DNA of 64,000 nt from Primulina eburnea (lineage: Eukaryota; Streptophyta; Magnoliopsida; Lamiales; Gesneriaceae), in the NCBI RefSeq assembly GCF_022965805.1, contig NC_133103.1, positions 33,947,281 to 34,011,280 of the forward strand, given 5' to 3'. Below the pieces are notes generated by a model. The model was given only the letters and a program-made list of their open reading frames with translations, did no database searches and was not told the origin of the DNA. Both the position numbers and the translations under genes were made by a program. This document shows positions 34,250 to 46,102 of the stretch, piece after piece. Positions within the stretch are counted from its first letter, which is position 1. The number at the start of each line of letters is the position of its first letter.

Positions 34250-35724
34250 GGTCTTCTTTCTTTGCCATTCTATCAGCAGACCACCGAGGATAGTCTTAGG
34301 AAAAGGTAAGCTACTTTCTACCTTAGAATAGAGCTTGTGTAAGATTTACACATCCAAATTTAAATCCGATTGCGGTTTTGAACTCCCCTCCGTATTAGCT
34401 ACAAAGTAATGTAAGTTTCATTCAATTCCAGCATGTTTTGATATTTAGGTGATGGCAAAATGATGAATTGAACTTCATACTATGTTCTTGAAATGGTAGA
34501 GGTTGTAGAACCGTAAACGGATCGATTATCGGATGTCATATGCAATTGTTACGATTTTTATAGCATGTTTAGAACTAAATATGCAGATTTTGGGTACTAT
34601 GACATGTTTAGGATGATGATTATGAGTTGATGAGTTAGATTGATAATGTGTTGATATGTGTTGAGAATTTGATTGACCGGTATCGAGAATTACGTCGTTA
34701 TGCCGTCAAATTGTACCGAAATCAAGTATTGACTTGGATAGGTGTTGATTAGATTAAAGATTGATAGATTGTGTATCAACATTTCCATTTCAGATTCGTC
34801 TTGACGACTGTGACAGCGATTGTGCGACGAAAGGTATAGTACATGTTTTGTTTGGGGAATTACGACTCAAATGAGATCACATTTGAGTTTCCCAACCAAA
34901 ATCACATACTTGTTTTATTGATTATATCTTGATATGATTATGATTGTGTATAGATTTGTCTATAGAACTTGTATACAAATCTTGTTATGCTTTGGTTACA
35001 GATCATGTGGCATTGCATTAGAATGATTATGCTTGTTTACAGATTGTGTATTCATGCATTAAGATAGGACAGTCTGGAGATCAGGCAGACTACTAGACGT
35101 TCGGCGATATCACAGCTTAGGGGAAGATCACCGCCCCTATTGTAGACGCGGATACAGATCAGGCCGAAGTCTAGGAATAAGTCGGACAGCACCTCGATTG
35201 GGAGGGTAGGTGACAGACAGTGCCGTCTTATTCACAACAGGATCCCTAGAGTTCTAGTCGAGTCGCGTCTAGACATGATTAGACTCGCATTGCATGATTA
35301 TATATGAATGACATTCATATTAGCATGTTTCATGTTTTAGATTGTTTTAATGCATGTATACATGTTTATACTGGGATTTGTTCTCACCGGTTTTCCGGCT
35401 GTTGTTATGTCTGTATGTGTGCATAACAACAGGTGGGGCAGGATCTGGGTCGAGACAGAGATGATCGTGTTAGCGTGGAGATCATGGGTGTAGCCGATAG
35501 ACCAGTAGTTGTCTTTTATTATGTACTGTCTTTTAATACTGGTTAGTTAAGGACATACAGATTAAGACATGTATATTATGTTTGTATGTTGTAAATTAAA
35601 TAAAGATTGATGCTTGTTTAATTACATTTGATTAAATGTAAAAGCGAAAAATTGACCCATGTTTTAGAATAATGATCCATTTAATCCCAAGAAAAAGAAT
35701 TAGAGCACGGGTCCCCACAACAGG

Positions 35725-35736
35725 TGGTATTAGAGC
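35725..35736 (+). promoter_or_regulatory. Primer-binding site of element B (one mismatch)
   Basis: TGGTATTAGAGC, five bases after the LTR end; one C-to-T change from the initiator Met-tRNA complement seen in A, C and D, consistent with decay of a methylated cytosine. The leader 35737-35977 holds the conserved hairpin GAATCAGAACCGATTC (35884-35899) and GAGGAGGGCTGA before the gag ATG. Confidence 0.92.
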
Positions 35737-35977
35737 AACATAATTCCTTTAGACTAAGATAGGATAGAATGAGCGGGGTAGATCGAGTCATCTTCCTTGT
35801 TTATATCATGCTAGCATATCATGATTAGTGCTTTCCTTATTACATGTTGTTGTTATTTGATTTCTTTCAGCATGTGCTTAACTGAATCAGAACCGATTCT
35901 AGATCAGAGGTAACTGACTAGAGGAGGGCTGAGACGGTTGTATATTTGGTATACTAATCAGTTGGATTATTAGATAC

Positions 35978-38900
35978 ATGCCTCCTAGAAGAGCAGCCGT
36001 ACCTCTACGACCTACAGCACCAGAACAGGGGAGCACATCCGGAGATTCTATGGATGTTACGGCGACCCCTATGGAGACGTCGCTGAAGCGATTCCAATCC
36101 TTTCGACCTCCCACATTAAAAGGTACCGAGAATGCCATCGAGTGCGAAAGTTGGCTTGAGGACATTGAAATGTTATTCGACTCTTTGGAGTACAGTGACG
36201 AGAAGAGAATAAAGCTAATTGGCCATCAATTGCAAGATATAGCCAAGAATTGGTGGTTGAACATTAGGAGAGCTTTAGAGCAGCGGGGTACCGAGATTAC
36301 TTGGAAAGTATTCAAGACGGAGTTCTATCAGCGTTTCTTTCCCATCTCCTATCGCAAGGATAAAGGTGCAGAATTTGCCAATCTAAGGCAAGGGCCACTG
36401 AATATTGAGGAGTACGTTGCCAAATTCTCTTCTTTGCTTCGTTTTGCACCCCATGTTTCAGGTAGTGACGAGGCGGTGGCGGACCAATTCATACATGGCT
36501 TGAACCCGGACATCTTTATCTTGGTAAACACGGGAAAACCTAATAACTTTGCGGATGCATTGAATCGAGCCAAGGGTGCAGAAGCAGGATTGTTGAGGCA
36601 GCGGAGTGCTCCTTATGTTGCTCCGATACCGAGACCACCAGCACCTACCATTCCACCCCCTCCAAGATTTGAAAGCGGCGGTAGTAGCAGTGGCAGAAAG
36701 GAACAGCTGAAGGCGAAGGGGAAACAATTTAAAAGGCCTGGGAGCAGCTCTTCAAGCCCCAGTGGATCAAGACAGATGGGTTTTGATCAAAGTACCAAGT
36801 ATTCAGGTGTTTATTGTAGTTCTTGTGGAGGAAAACATGCGACTGAACAGTGCCAGGGAGTTACAGGCCGATGCAATATTTGTAGGCAACCGGGGCATTT
36901 TGCCAAAGTCTGCCCACAGAGGAGTGTACAGCCAGCCCAGAGTGGACGAGCATCCGGGCCAGTACCTCAGTTTGAGCGGCAGGCATCATCGGTTCACTCT
37001 TTTCAGCCTCCACCAGCACCGACTCAACCCAGAGCTCGTGGTAGTCAGACAGTGAGTCAACCTCCGAGGCAACAGGCTCAAGTGTTTGCATTGACAGAAG
37101 AGCAAGCACAAGATGCACCAGATGATGTTATAGCAGGTAACTGTTCTCTTTATGGTTATCCTGCTTATATCTTGATAGATACAGGTGCATCGCATACATT
37201 CATTTCGGAGCGATTTGCATTGTTGCATTCATTGCCTGTTGAGTCTTTGTTAGAAGTTGTATCTATTAATTCTCCGTTGGGAAGTGGATTGATATCTGTA
37301 ACTACGGTTAAACATTGCATTCTACAGTTTGAGGGGCATGAGATTGACCTAGATTGTATAGTGTTGGGTCTAGCTGATTTTGATTGTATAGTCGGTATTG
37401 ATATGCTAACGAAGTACAGAGCCACTGTAGATTGTTTCCATAAGATTGTCAGATTCAGACCCGAGATGACAGACGAGTGGAAATTCTACGGGAAGGGTTC
37501 CAGATCTCGGATTCCCTTGATTTCGGCTCTTACTATGAACAGATTGTTACAAAAAGGAGCAGATGGTTTCTTTATTTATGCTGTAGATATGCAGAAGTCG
37601 AGCCCGGCATTGGCGGATTTGCCAGTAGTACAAGAATTTCCAGATATTTTTCCAGATGAAATCCCAGGATTACCTCCGGTTCGAGAGGTAGATTTTAGCA
37701 TTGAACTTGTACCATGTACCGTTCCTATTTTGAGAGCTCCGAATAGGATGGCATCTATTGAACTAAAAGAATTGAAAGCACAATTAGAAGATCTTCTAGC
37801 CAAAGGATATATCAGACCTAGTGTATCTCCTTGGGGCGCTCCGGTGCTATTTGTGCGAAAGAAAGATGGTTCGATGCGTTTATGTAATGATTACAGGCAA
37901 CTGAACAAGGCAACGATCAAGAATAAATATCCTTTGCCTAGGATTGATGATTTATTTGATCAGTTGCAGGGATCCACCGTGTATTCGAAGATTGATTTGC
38001 GTTCTGGGTATCATCAGCTCAGAGTTCGAGATATAGACATACCGAAGACAGCATTTCGAACCAGGTATGGACATTACGAATTTATTGTCATGCCTTTTGG
38101 TTTAACCAATGCTCCAGCGGTATTTATGGGCTTGATGAACCAAGTGTTTCAGAGGTATTTAGATGATTTTGTGATCGTTTTCATAGATGATATTCTGGTG
38201 TATTCTAAGAACAGGAATGAGCATGCAGATCATCTCAGAATTGTGTTGCAGACACTAAGAAATGAGAGATTGTATGCAAAATTGTCAAAGTGTGAGTTTT
38301 GGCTGAATCGAGTTGTATTCTTGGGGCATATCATTTCTGGAGATGGTATTTCTGTAGATCCAAGTAAGGTGGAAGCTGTGATCAGTTGGTCGAGACCGAC
38401 TTCTGTGCAAGAAATACGCAGTTTCATGGGCTTAGCCGGATACTACAGAAGATTTATCAAAGATTTCTCCAGTATTGCAAAGCCAATAACTCAATTGACG
38501 CAAAAGAATGCACCATTTGTTTGGTCAGAGGAGTGCGAATCTAGCTTTGTTGAATTGAAGAAAAGGCTGACTAGTGCTCCAGTATTGACGATACCCTCAG
38601 GTACGGGTGATTTCGTTGTATATTGTGATGCTTCTCATAGAGGTTTGGGATGTGTTCTTATGCAGCGAGGTCATGTGATCGCATACGCCTCGAGACAATT
38701 GAAGCCACATGAAGTTCGATACCCCATTCATGACCTGGAATTGGCGGCTATCGTATTTGCATTAAAGATTTGGCGTCATTATCTCTACGGCGAGAAATTT
38801 GAGATCTTTTCCGATCACAAGAGCCTAAAGTACCTATTCTCTCAATCAGAATTGAACATGAGGCAGCGTAGATGGTTAGATTTACTGAAAGATTTTGACT

Positions 38901-40510
38901 GTGAAATCAAATATTATCCAGGAAAGTCAAATGCAGCAGCGGACGCCTTGAGTCGAAAGGTTTGTTCTCTATCCTTATCGACGATAGGTGTTACAAAACT
39001 CGTTGAAAATTGTTGTTTCTCTGGACTAGCATTTGATACAGATAGGAGGCCACTACGACTTGCTGCTATTCAAGTTGAGCCAGATTTGATCATGAGGATC
39101 AAAGAAGCACAGAGAAGAGATCAGAACGTGCAAAGATCGATTCAAATGGTCAGATCAGGGCATATGTCAGAATATCAGGTACGTGATCACGTGCTGTACG
39201 TGAATAACCGTCTTGTTGTACCAGATGTTGCAGAGTTGAAACAGCAGATTCTGTCAGAGGCACATTGTAGTCGGTTCAGTATTCATCCTGGTGGCAGGAA
39301 GATGTACAATGACTTGAAGACACAGTTCTGGTGGAAACAGATGAAATCAGATCTTGCAGAATTCGTGTCTAAGTGTATGAACTGCCAACAGGTAAAAGCT
39401 GAAAGGAAGAAGCCCGGGGGGTTACTTCAGAGTTTATCTATTCCAGAATGGAAATGGGACAACATTTCCATGGATTTTGTGACGAAGTTACCTCGATCAT
39501 CCAAAGGCTGCGATGCGATTTGGGTCATTATTGACAGATTGACCAAGTCTGCTTGTTTCATTCCGTACAGAATGACGTATAGACAAGATCAGATGGCGGA
39601 AATATATATTCGAGAGGTAGTCAGATTGCATGGAGTGCCGAAGTCTATCGTATCAGATCGTGATCCACGATTTACTTCTCACTTTTGGCACAGTTTACAG
39701 CAGGCCTTAGGTACGACTTTACACCTGAGTACTGCTTATCATCCTCAGACAGACGGACAGTCAGAACGGACTATCCAGACTTTAGAGGATATGTTGAGAG
39801 CCGTCGTGCTAGATTTTGGCATTGGTTGGCAAGATTCTCTACCTCTTTGCGAATTTTCTTACAATAACAGCTATCAAACGAGCATTGAGATGGCACCGTT
39901 TGAAGCTTTGTATGGAAAGAAGTGCAGATCTCCGCTATATTGGGATGATATCTCAGATGTACCAGAACTTGGGCCAGATATGATTCGTGACATGACGGAG
40001 AAGGTGAAAGTCATTCAGAAGTGAATGAAGATAGCACAAGATCGAGAAGCAAAGTACGCCAATATCAGACGTAGACCGTTAGTATTTGAGGCAGGAGATA
40101 GAGTATTCTTAAAGATTTCTCCTTTCAGAGGCGTTGTAAGATTTGGCAAACGCGGGAAACTATCTCCTCGATACATTGGTCCTTACGAGATTCTTGAAAA
40201 GATTAGCGATCGAGCTTATCGACTTGCACTTCCTCCTTCTTTATCCGGAATACATGACGTGTTTCATGTATCAATGTTGCGAAGATATATGCCGGATGTT
40301 TCTCATGTCATTCAACCTGACGAAGCTGAACTTGATCACACTTTGAGCTATGTGGAACAACCGATACAAATTCTTGATCGGAAAGACAAGCAACTCAGAA
40401 CGAAGACTATTCCACTAGTGAAAGTTCAGTGGAGTCGTCATGGCATCGAGGAAGCGACTTGGGAAATAGAGGCAGACATGAGGCAGAAACATCCCGAGTT
40501 ATTTACATGA
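35978..40510 (+). pseudogene. Gag-pol polyprotein of element B, one internal stop
   Basis: One frame of about 1,510 codons starting [12 protein letters not shown]. Order: gag (about 40-200), Ser/Gly-rich linker, two Cys motifs [13 protein letters not shown] and the zinc knuckle [14 protein letters not shown] (about codon 280-312), protease DTGA (401-404), RT (active-site Asp in SKIDLRSG about 672; FIDD about 734), RNase H ([10 protein letters not shown] about 882), integrase finger, D-D(35)-E at 1166, 1227 and 1263, linker, and a chromodomain-like end (VKVQWSRHGIEEATW). The only break is TGA at 40022, between integrase core and chromodomain. All catalytic residues I can identify are present. 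It would be expressed from the B LTR and act in cytoplasmic particles and the nucleus. One substitution in RT, CNDYRQ for the usual CIDYRQ, is unusual. Confidence 0.96.
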
Positions 40511-40609
40511 TGTAAGTAAATTTTCAGTATTGATTATATTACTTATCATGTATGTTTGATAATTTGTTTGCGATTTCGAGGGCGAAATCATTTCTTAGAG
40601 GGGGAGAAA
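40511..40609 (+). other. 3' untranslated spacer and polypurine tract of element B
   Basis: About 100 bases after the stop; AGAGGGGGAGAAA (40597-40609) abuts the 3' LTR, matching the tract of A. Confidence 0.9.
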
Positions 40610-42352
40610 TGTAAGGCTCGAGATTAATAGTTCTCATCGACATAAAACTCGGAATATATGAGTATGTATATATATATAATGAGGAGTGTTAATTGAGATG
40701 AGAATAGGAAATACATGGACAAGAGGAGAAAATCTTAAAATTTGGACAGAACAGTTGGCGCATATGCGCGAAGATAAGTGGCGCATATGCGCGACATTTA
40801 CAGTAGCCTTGGCGCACATGCGCGAGACGTGTATTGCAAAGGATGAGCAATGTGTATCGAATCATGCAATATATATATAAATGGTCTTCTTTCTTTGCCA
40901 TTCTATCAGCAGACCACCGAGGATAGTCTTAGGAAAAGGTAAGCTACTTTCTACCTTAGAATAGAGCTTGTGTAAGATTTACACATCCAAATTTAAATCC
41001 GATTGCGGTTTTGAACTCCCCTCCGTATTAGCTACAAAGTAATGTAAGTTTCATTCAATTCCAGCATGTTTTGATATTTAGGTGATGGCAAAATGATGAA
41101 TTGAACTTCATACTATGTTCTTGAAATGGTAGAGGTTGTAGAACCGTAAACGGATCGATTATCGGATGTCATATGCAATTGTTACGATTTTTATAGCATG
41201 TTTAGAACTAAATATGCAGATTTTGGGTACTATGACATGTTTAGGATGATGATTATGAGTTGATGAGTTAGATTGATAATGTGTTGATATGTGTTGAGAA
41301 TTTGATTGACCAGTATCGAGAATTAGGTCGTTATGCCGTCAAATTGTACCGAAATCAAGTATTGACTTGGATAGGTGTTGATTAGATTAAAGATTGATAG
41401 ATTGTGTATCAACATTTCCATTTCAGATTCGTCTTGACGACTGTGACAGCGATTGTGCGACGAAAGGTATAGTACATGTTTTGTTTGGGGAATTACAACT
41501 CAAATGAGATCACATTTGAGTTTCCCAACAAAAATCACATACTTGTTTTATTGATTATATCTTGATATGATTATGATTGTGTATAGATTTGTCTATAGAA
41601 CTTGTATACAAATCTTGTTATGCTTTGGTTACAGATCATGTGGCATTGCATTAGAATGATTATGCTTGTTTACAGATTGTGTATTCATGCATTAAGATAG
41701 GACAGTCTAGAGATTAGGCAGACTACTAGACGTTCGGCGATATCACAGCTTAGGGGAAGATCACCGCCCCTATTGTAGACGCGGATACAGATCAGGCCGA
41801 AGTCTAGGAATAAGACGGACATCACCTCGATTGGGAGGGTAGGTGACAGACAGTGCCGTCTTATTCACAACGGGATCCCTAGAGTTCTAGTCGAGTCGCG
41901 TCTAGACATGATTAGACTCGCATTGCATGATTATATATGAATGACATTCATATTAGCATGTTTCATGTTTTAGATTGTTTTAATGCATGTATACATGTTT
42001 GTACTGGGATTTGTTCTCACCGGTTTTCCGGCTGTTGTTATGTCTGTATGTGTGCATAACAACAGGTGGGGCAGGATCTGGGTCGAGACAGAGATGATCG
42101 TGTTAGCGTGGAGATCACGGGCGTAGCCGATGGACCAGTAGTTGTCTTTTATTATGTACTGTCTTTTAATACTAGTTAGTTAAGGACATACAAAATAAGA
42201 CATGTATATTATGTTTGTATGTTGCAAATTAAATAAAGATTGATGCTTGTTTAATTACATTTGATTAAATGTAAAAGCGAAAAATTGACCCATGTTTTAG
42301 AATAATGATCCATTTAAGCCCAAGAAAAAGAATTAGAGCCCGGGTCCCCACA
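40610..42352 (+). repeat. 3' LTR of element B (1,743 bp, 150-bp deletion)
   Basis: Colinear with the 5' LTR except that about 150 bp of the module array is missing between two ATGCGCGAGAC copies, leaving three modules. GTAAGT is at 41044-41049. The first stem-loop is intact here (GAATAAGACGG 41808-41818 with CCGTCTTATTC 41866-41876). TSD AAAGC follows at 42353-42357. Confidence 0.96.
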
Positions 42353-42377
42353 AAAGCGGATTGCGAATTGAAGACAT
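42353..42377 (-). pseudogene. N-terminal gag fragment of copia element F, cut off by B
   Basis: On the minus strand the start codon is 42377-42375 and the first eight codons read MSSIRNPL. After excising B and one AAAGC the frame continues at 33819 into LTGPNYLTW. G has the equivalent start at 50072 (MSSMRNSI), which supports this start. Confidence 0.9.
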
Positions 42378-44164
42378 CGTTAAATAGTACTGAAAAGTAA
42401 ACAGATAAATGTTAATGACTATTTTAAAATATTTAGTAAGATATAAAGTATGGACTTTAACTTTATAAATGTTTACTCCCACTGTTTTGACATCTTTCAC
42501 TACCCTCTAGTGAAAACGGGAAACTCCTTTTCTCAGTAGGTACGTAAGGTCCAATTAGCGAATTATGATCCCGAATAATATCAGCCAATCACAATTCCTA
42601 AAAAGTAGTTTCCAATTGCATCACAATGCAACCCTCTACGTAAACTTTTGTCTCACGTTTGATTAGGACCCAATAATATGACGTCGTTCATCTTTACGTG
42701 TCAAGCCTTACCCATCGATGTTGAACCTTAATGGACGGTCGCCAAGAGTTCTCTCAATAATATGAGCCGAAGTCATGGGAGTTCCACGTAGTTCACATCA
42801 CTATGTCAAATGGATGTCACAGCTTTCCGGTACTAAGGGCCCCCCAATAATATGAGCCGAGCCCCGAGTACGGGTAGCGATTCGTCATGCACCCATTTGT
42901 CGATGGAAGACAAGGAAATTATAAACAAATTTATAATTCCCATTTTCGGGCTTGATATTAATTTTGAATCTAATTCAAAACGAGGGTTTTTAATTTTGAA
43001 AAGGTCTCATCATTAATTTTATTTAAAAGCTCGCCATGTTTGATCGTATGTTTGCCGGATTCATGCAACTTTGTTATTATAATAATAACGCACATACTCA
43101 TTATCTATAACATATCATGCATATATTATAAACAGTAAACAAACAAGGATGATCAATCGCCCCAATACTAACGGACCGTGTGAGCTAAACACGGGCCTAG
43201 GTCCAATCCTAGGGAAATGCACGGGATGCAAATGCAACTATTACATAAGCTTCCAATATTTACACGTCTTCGATCTTCATAATCATCATGACCACTATCT
43301 TCCAATCTTGATCATCCACTATACTAATATTTACAAATAAATATCCATGGCAAATAGGGATACATCTCATGGGGTGGGAACGGGCCATAAACCAAGCCCA
43401 CTTTATAAATTGATAATTATTACAATCATTCAACACAAAATATCCTAGCATACACCTAGAAAATTGGGCTTGGGCTTTTGATCATCCTTCATGCATAATA
43501 TCACATATCATACACCATCAATTAATTATCACAATAATTAATTGATCCAATATTATATATCTTGATCCAATCACTAACCGCCACGATTATAAACTAAATT
43601 AACAAAGTATACAAACACCTTTGTCTACTTTCCAATTAATTTATTTATAACCGAATTTCTTGTAAATCACCATTTACTATAAATAATTAAAGTCCAACTT
43701 AAATTATTTATTTCATGAGAAAATATTTGCAACTTTTGTAATTTTAAACTTAAGGGCCCAAAAATTCATTTTTCACCAAAAACGTTTTGGCCCATTTAAA
43801 ATTCACAAATATGTTAGCCATCCAATGGCCCAACAACTCAAGGCCCATGACACTTGGATATTTCAAAACACCTTTTGAAAACCCTAGTCGTCATTGCCGT
43901 CGCCGGAGCTCCGTCGCCGGATTCCGGTAACAAATTTTTTTTTTATTTTTAAAAGAGGGGCGTTCGGGCAGCCCCTCGGGCTGCCCTTGCTGCCCGAAAC
44001 GGGCAGCCCCTCGGGCAGCCCGAGCTGCCCGACACGGGCAGCAACATGATGCCCGAAATTCCCCTTGTCCATGCCTTGATTTTTGTTGCAAATTTCATTC
44101 TCATGCGGTTAGAAATCAATCTCAGTATAATATCTTGTATTTGCTACACAAAAACGTAACCATA
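42378..44164 (-). other. Long untranslated leader of copia element F
   Basis: About 1.8 kb between PBS and gag, homologous in inverted orientation to 48271-50071 of G. Two notable parts: a GC-rich block of perfect hairpins close to the PBS (43966-44057, GGGCAGCCC/GGGCTGCCC arms) and four spaced copies of an AATAATATSAGCC-type motif (about 42574-42860). The short open frames here (including 43884-44091 across the GC block) have no recognisable product. Confidence 0.85.
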
Positions 44165-44176
44165 GCTCTGATACCA
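44165..44176 (-). promoter_or_regulatory. Primer-binding site of element F
   Basis: On the minus strand TGGTATCAGAGC, complementary to initiator Met-tRNA, two bases after the LTR end (TTTCA then AG). Unmutated, unlike the PBS of G. Confidence 0.93.
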
Positions 44177-44178
44177 CT

Positions 44179-46102
44179 TGAAAGGGGATCGGTTACGGTG
44201 GCCGGAAACGCAACGGAAGCACAAAAAATTTAGATTTTAGCATATAAATTTCGGCCACCTCAAGATTTGTGTAGGAAATACAATAAAACACAAAAATGAC
44301 ATTCATAGTGTGTTTAGAAATGTACCTATCAATCTTAAAAGATTGATGATGGCTCCAACTTAGTTGATATACAACTAAGCTCTTGATGGCAAGACAATCT
44401 ACAAGCTTCACCTTGTTCTTGAATCTTTCCTTCAAAATTAGGCCCACCACTAGCAAACTAGAACCCCTTTTATTTTGCACTAGAAAAATAAAAGGATTTT
44501 TCAAGGAGAAGTATTTTTCTTCCTCAACACTTGAAGAGAAAAATTGAGAGAAAACTTGGTAGAATTATGCATCAATATTTCTGCCATTGTATGTATCAAT
44601 GGGGAGAAGGGAGACTTGTCTTGGTCTTGCAAAAAGTAGAGACAAAAGTAGCATGCCAAGCCTTGATAGTTGCAAAAGTTGTCTCCAACCCTTCACCTCC
44701 CATGCATGCATATTATATGGTTTATTATCAAAATAAAAACCATGGACTAAATTTAATTATCTCAAACATATTTGAAACTAATTAAACATTACTTGAATTT
44801 ACCCAAGTCCCACTAGTTAAATAATTAATTTAAATTGAGCTCTACAAGACTCAATATATTTAATTAATTCAACACTTGAATTAATTTAATTATTTGGACT
44901 CTACTAGGTCCACTAGTGTTTAATTAATTCAACATTTGAATTAATTTAATTTAGTCCATAATAATATTTATGAAAATCACAATTTTCAAATACATTATTC
45001 ACTTGGCCAAATTTTAATTTAGGAACAATTCCATAAATTAAAATTTACATTTCTCTCATAGAAGTCATACTTCTATTTTTTTTCTTTACACTTATAAACT
45101 TATTTATAAGTCGTTCAACACATTGAACTAATTTTACTTCTCAACGGGATCTAGAAAGCTAGCACTTGTGTGGCCCTCAATGGTTCATTGATACAACTAG
45201 CCGTGGGTTCACATCTCCATGTGATTCGGACTAAACATGTCCTTATATGAGCATACCCCAATTGCTCCATTCTTACTTATCAACTCTTTGATAACAAGAA
45301 CGTCAGAACTCAAGTCTGATAGCACCCAACGAATCATGTTAAACGCCTAGCAACATTGCTTACATGATTCCCTAGGTATCAAATGATAGTGCCTGCAAGA
45401 ACCATTCAATTATGGTTAGCGTACAGTACGGTCCCTTCAACTCATATATCCCGACCGATTCGACAACCATTGGTTTATCGAGAGTTGTCAATGAATCGAT
45501 ACTATGTGTCATGCCGTAGTTGCATCGATGGTGTAATCTATGAAACTCCTTTCATAATTACCACCATACTCTGATCAGAGATTTCAATCTACATACACAT
45601 GAGAACACATAGGATATCCATACCCGAAGGTAAGCGGTGAATCCCCGACTACAATGCATCGACTCCTATATGTTTCGACAGAACACCCAACCTTGCCACC
45701 TGATGACCCCATGAGAGTCGGTAAACAAGCCAAAGTGTAATTCTAGCACATAGAGTCTCAATGTTGTCCCGGGTCATAAGGAATAATGGTGTACAGCCAT
45801 AAACTAGGACTATTCCACTCGATAAGTGAGAACCACTTGGAAAGTCCTTTAATGGAGGGTTGTTCAGTGCACTCTTCCAGGAGCACCTATCTGCATGCTT
45901 GGACATCACAATGTCCCCTACCAATGAAACATGGTACTCACATCGCAGATACTAGTCTCTAACTCGAGCGGCCTATATCCTTCTTAGCGGCGGCTGATTC
46001 GACTAGGAACTGTTTAGAATATACAGTATTCCAAATATGAGTTTCATGATACTCATCATATGAGCATCTCATATTCTTTCTACTATTTGTATATTCAAGG
46101 AC
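44179..46102 (-). repeat. 5' LTR of copia element F, right-hand interrupted part
   Basis: This is the 3' portion of the F 5' LTR (LTR end at 44179). It is interrupted at 46102 by insertion of G (TSD AGGAC at 46098-46102) and continues at 55478-55623. Total about 2.07 kb. The open frames 44193-46100 are LTR sequence without known product. Confidence 0.94.

Larger units (their letters stand above)
33825..35719 (+). repeat. 5' LTR of element B (1,895 bp)
   Basis: U3 carries eight modules with core GCGCATATGCGC (33973-34193), followed by a TATA-like stretch ATATATATATATAAAT at about 34234-34249. The presumed start is shortly after. GTAAGT is at 34411-34416. The GAATAAG/CTTATTC stem-loop (about 35174-35240; left arm mutated to GAATAAGTCGG) and the perfect hairpin GTTGTTATG (35401-35409) with CATAACAAC (35422-35430) follow. 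Confidence 0.96.
33825..42352 (+). mobile_element. Gypsy LTR retrotransposon B, nested in gag of F
   Basis: An 8,528-bp element with TSD AAAGC (33820-33824 and 42353-42357). Termini TGTAAGGCTCGAG and GGGTCCCCACA match A, but the U3 module, much of the LTR and many codons differ. The LTRs are 1,895 bp (5') and 1,743 bp (3'); apart from one 150-bp deletion they differ at about 22 sites (about 1.3%). The polyprotein has a single stop, so this is the best-preserved element in the window. It must be younger than F. Confidence 0.97.

Noticed and set aside
43884..44091. GC-rich frames in the copia leader as a coding gene
   Set aside because: They are low-complexity readings through the GGGCAGCCC hairpins, in several frames, and are not kept in the homologous leader of G.
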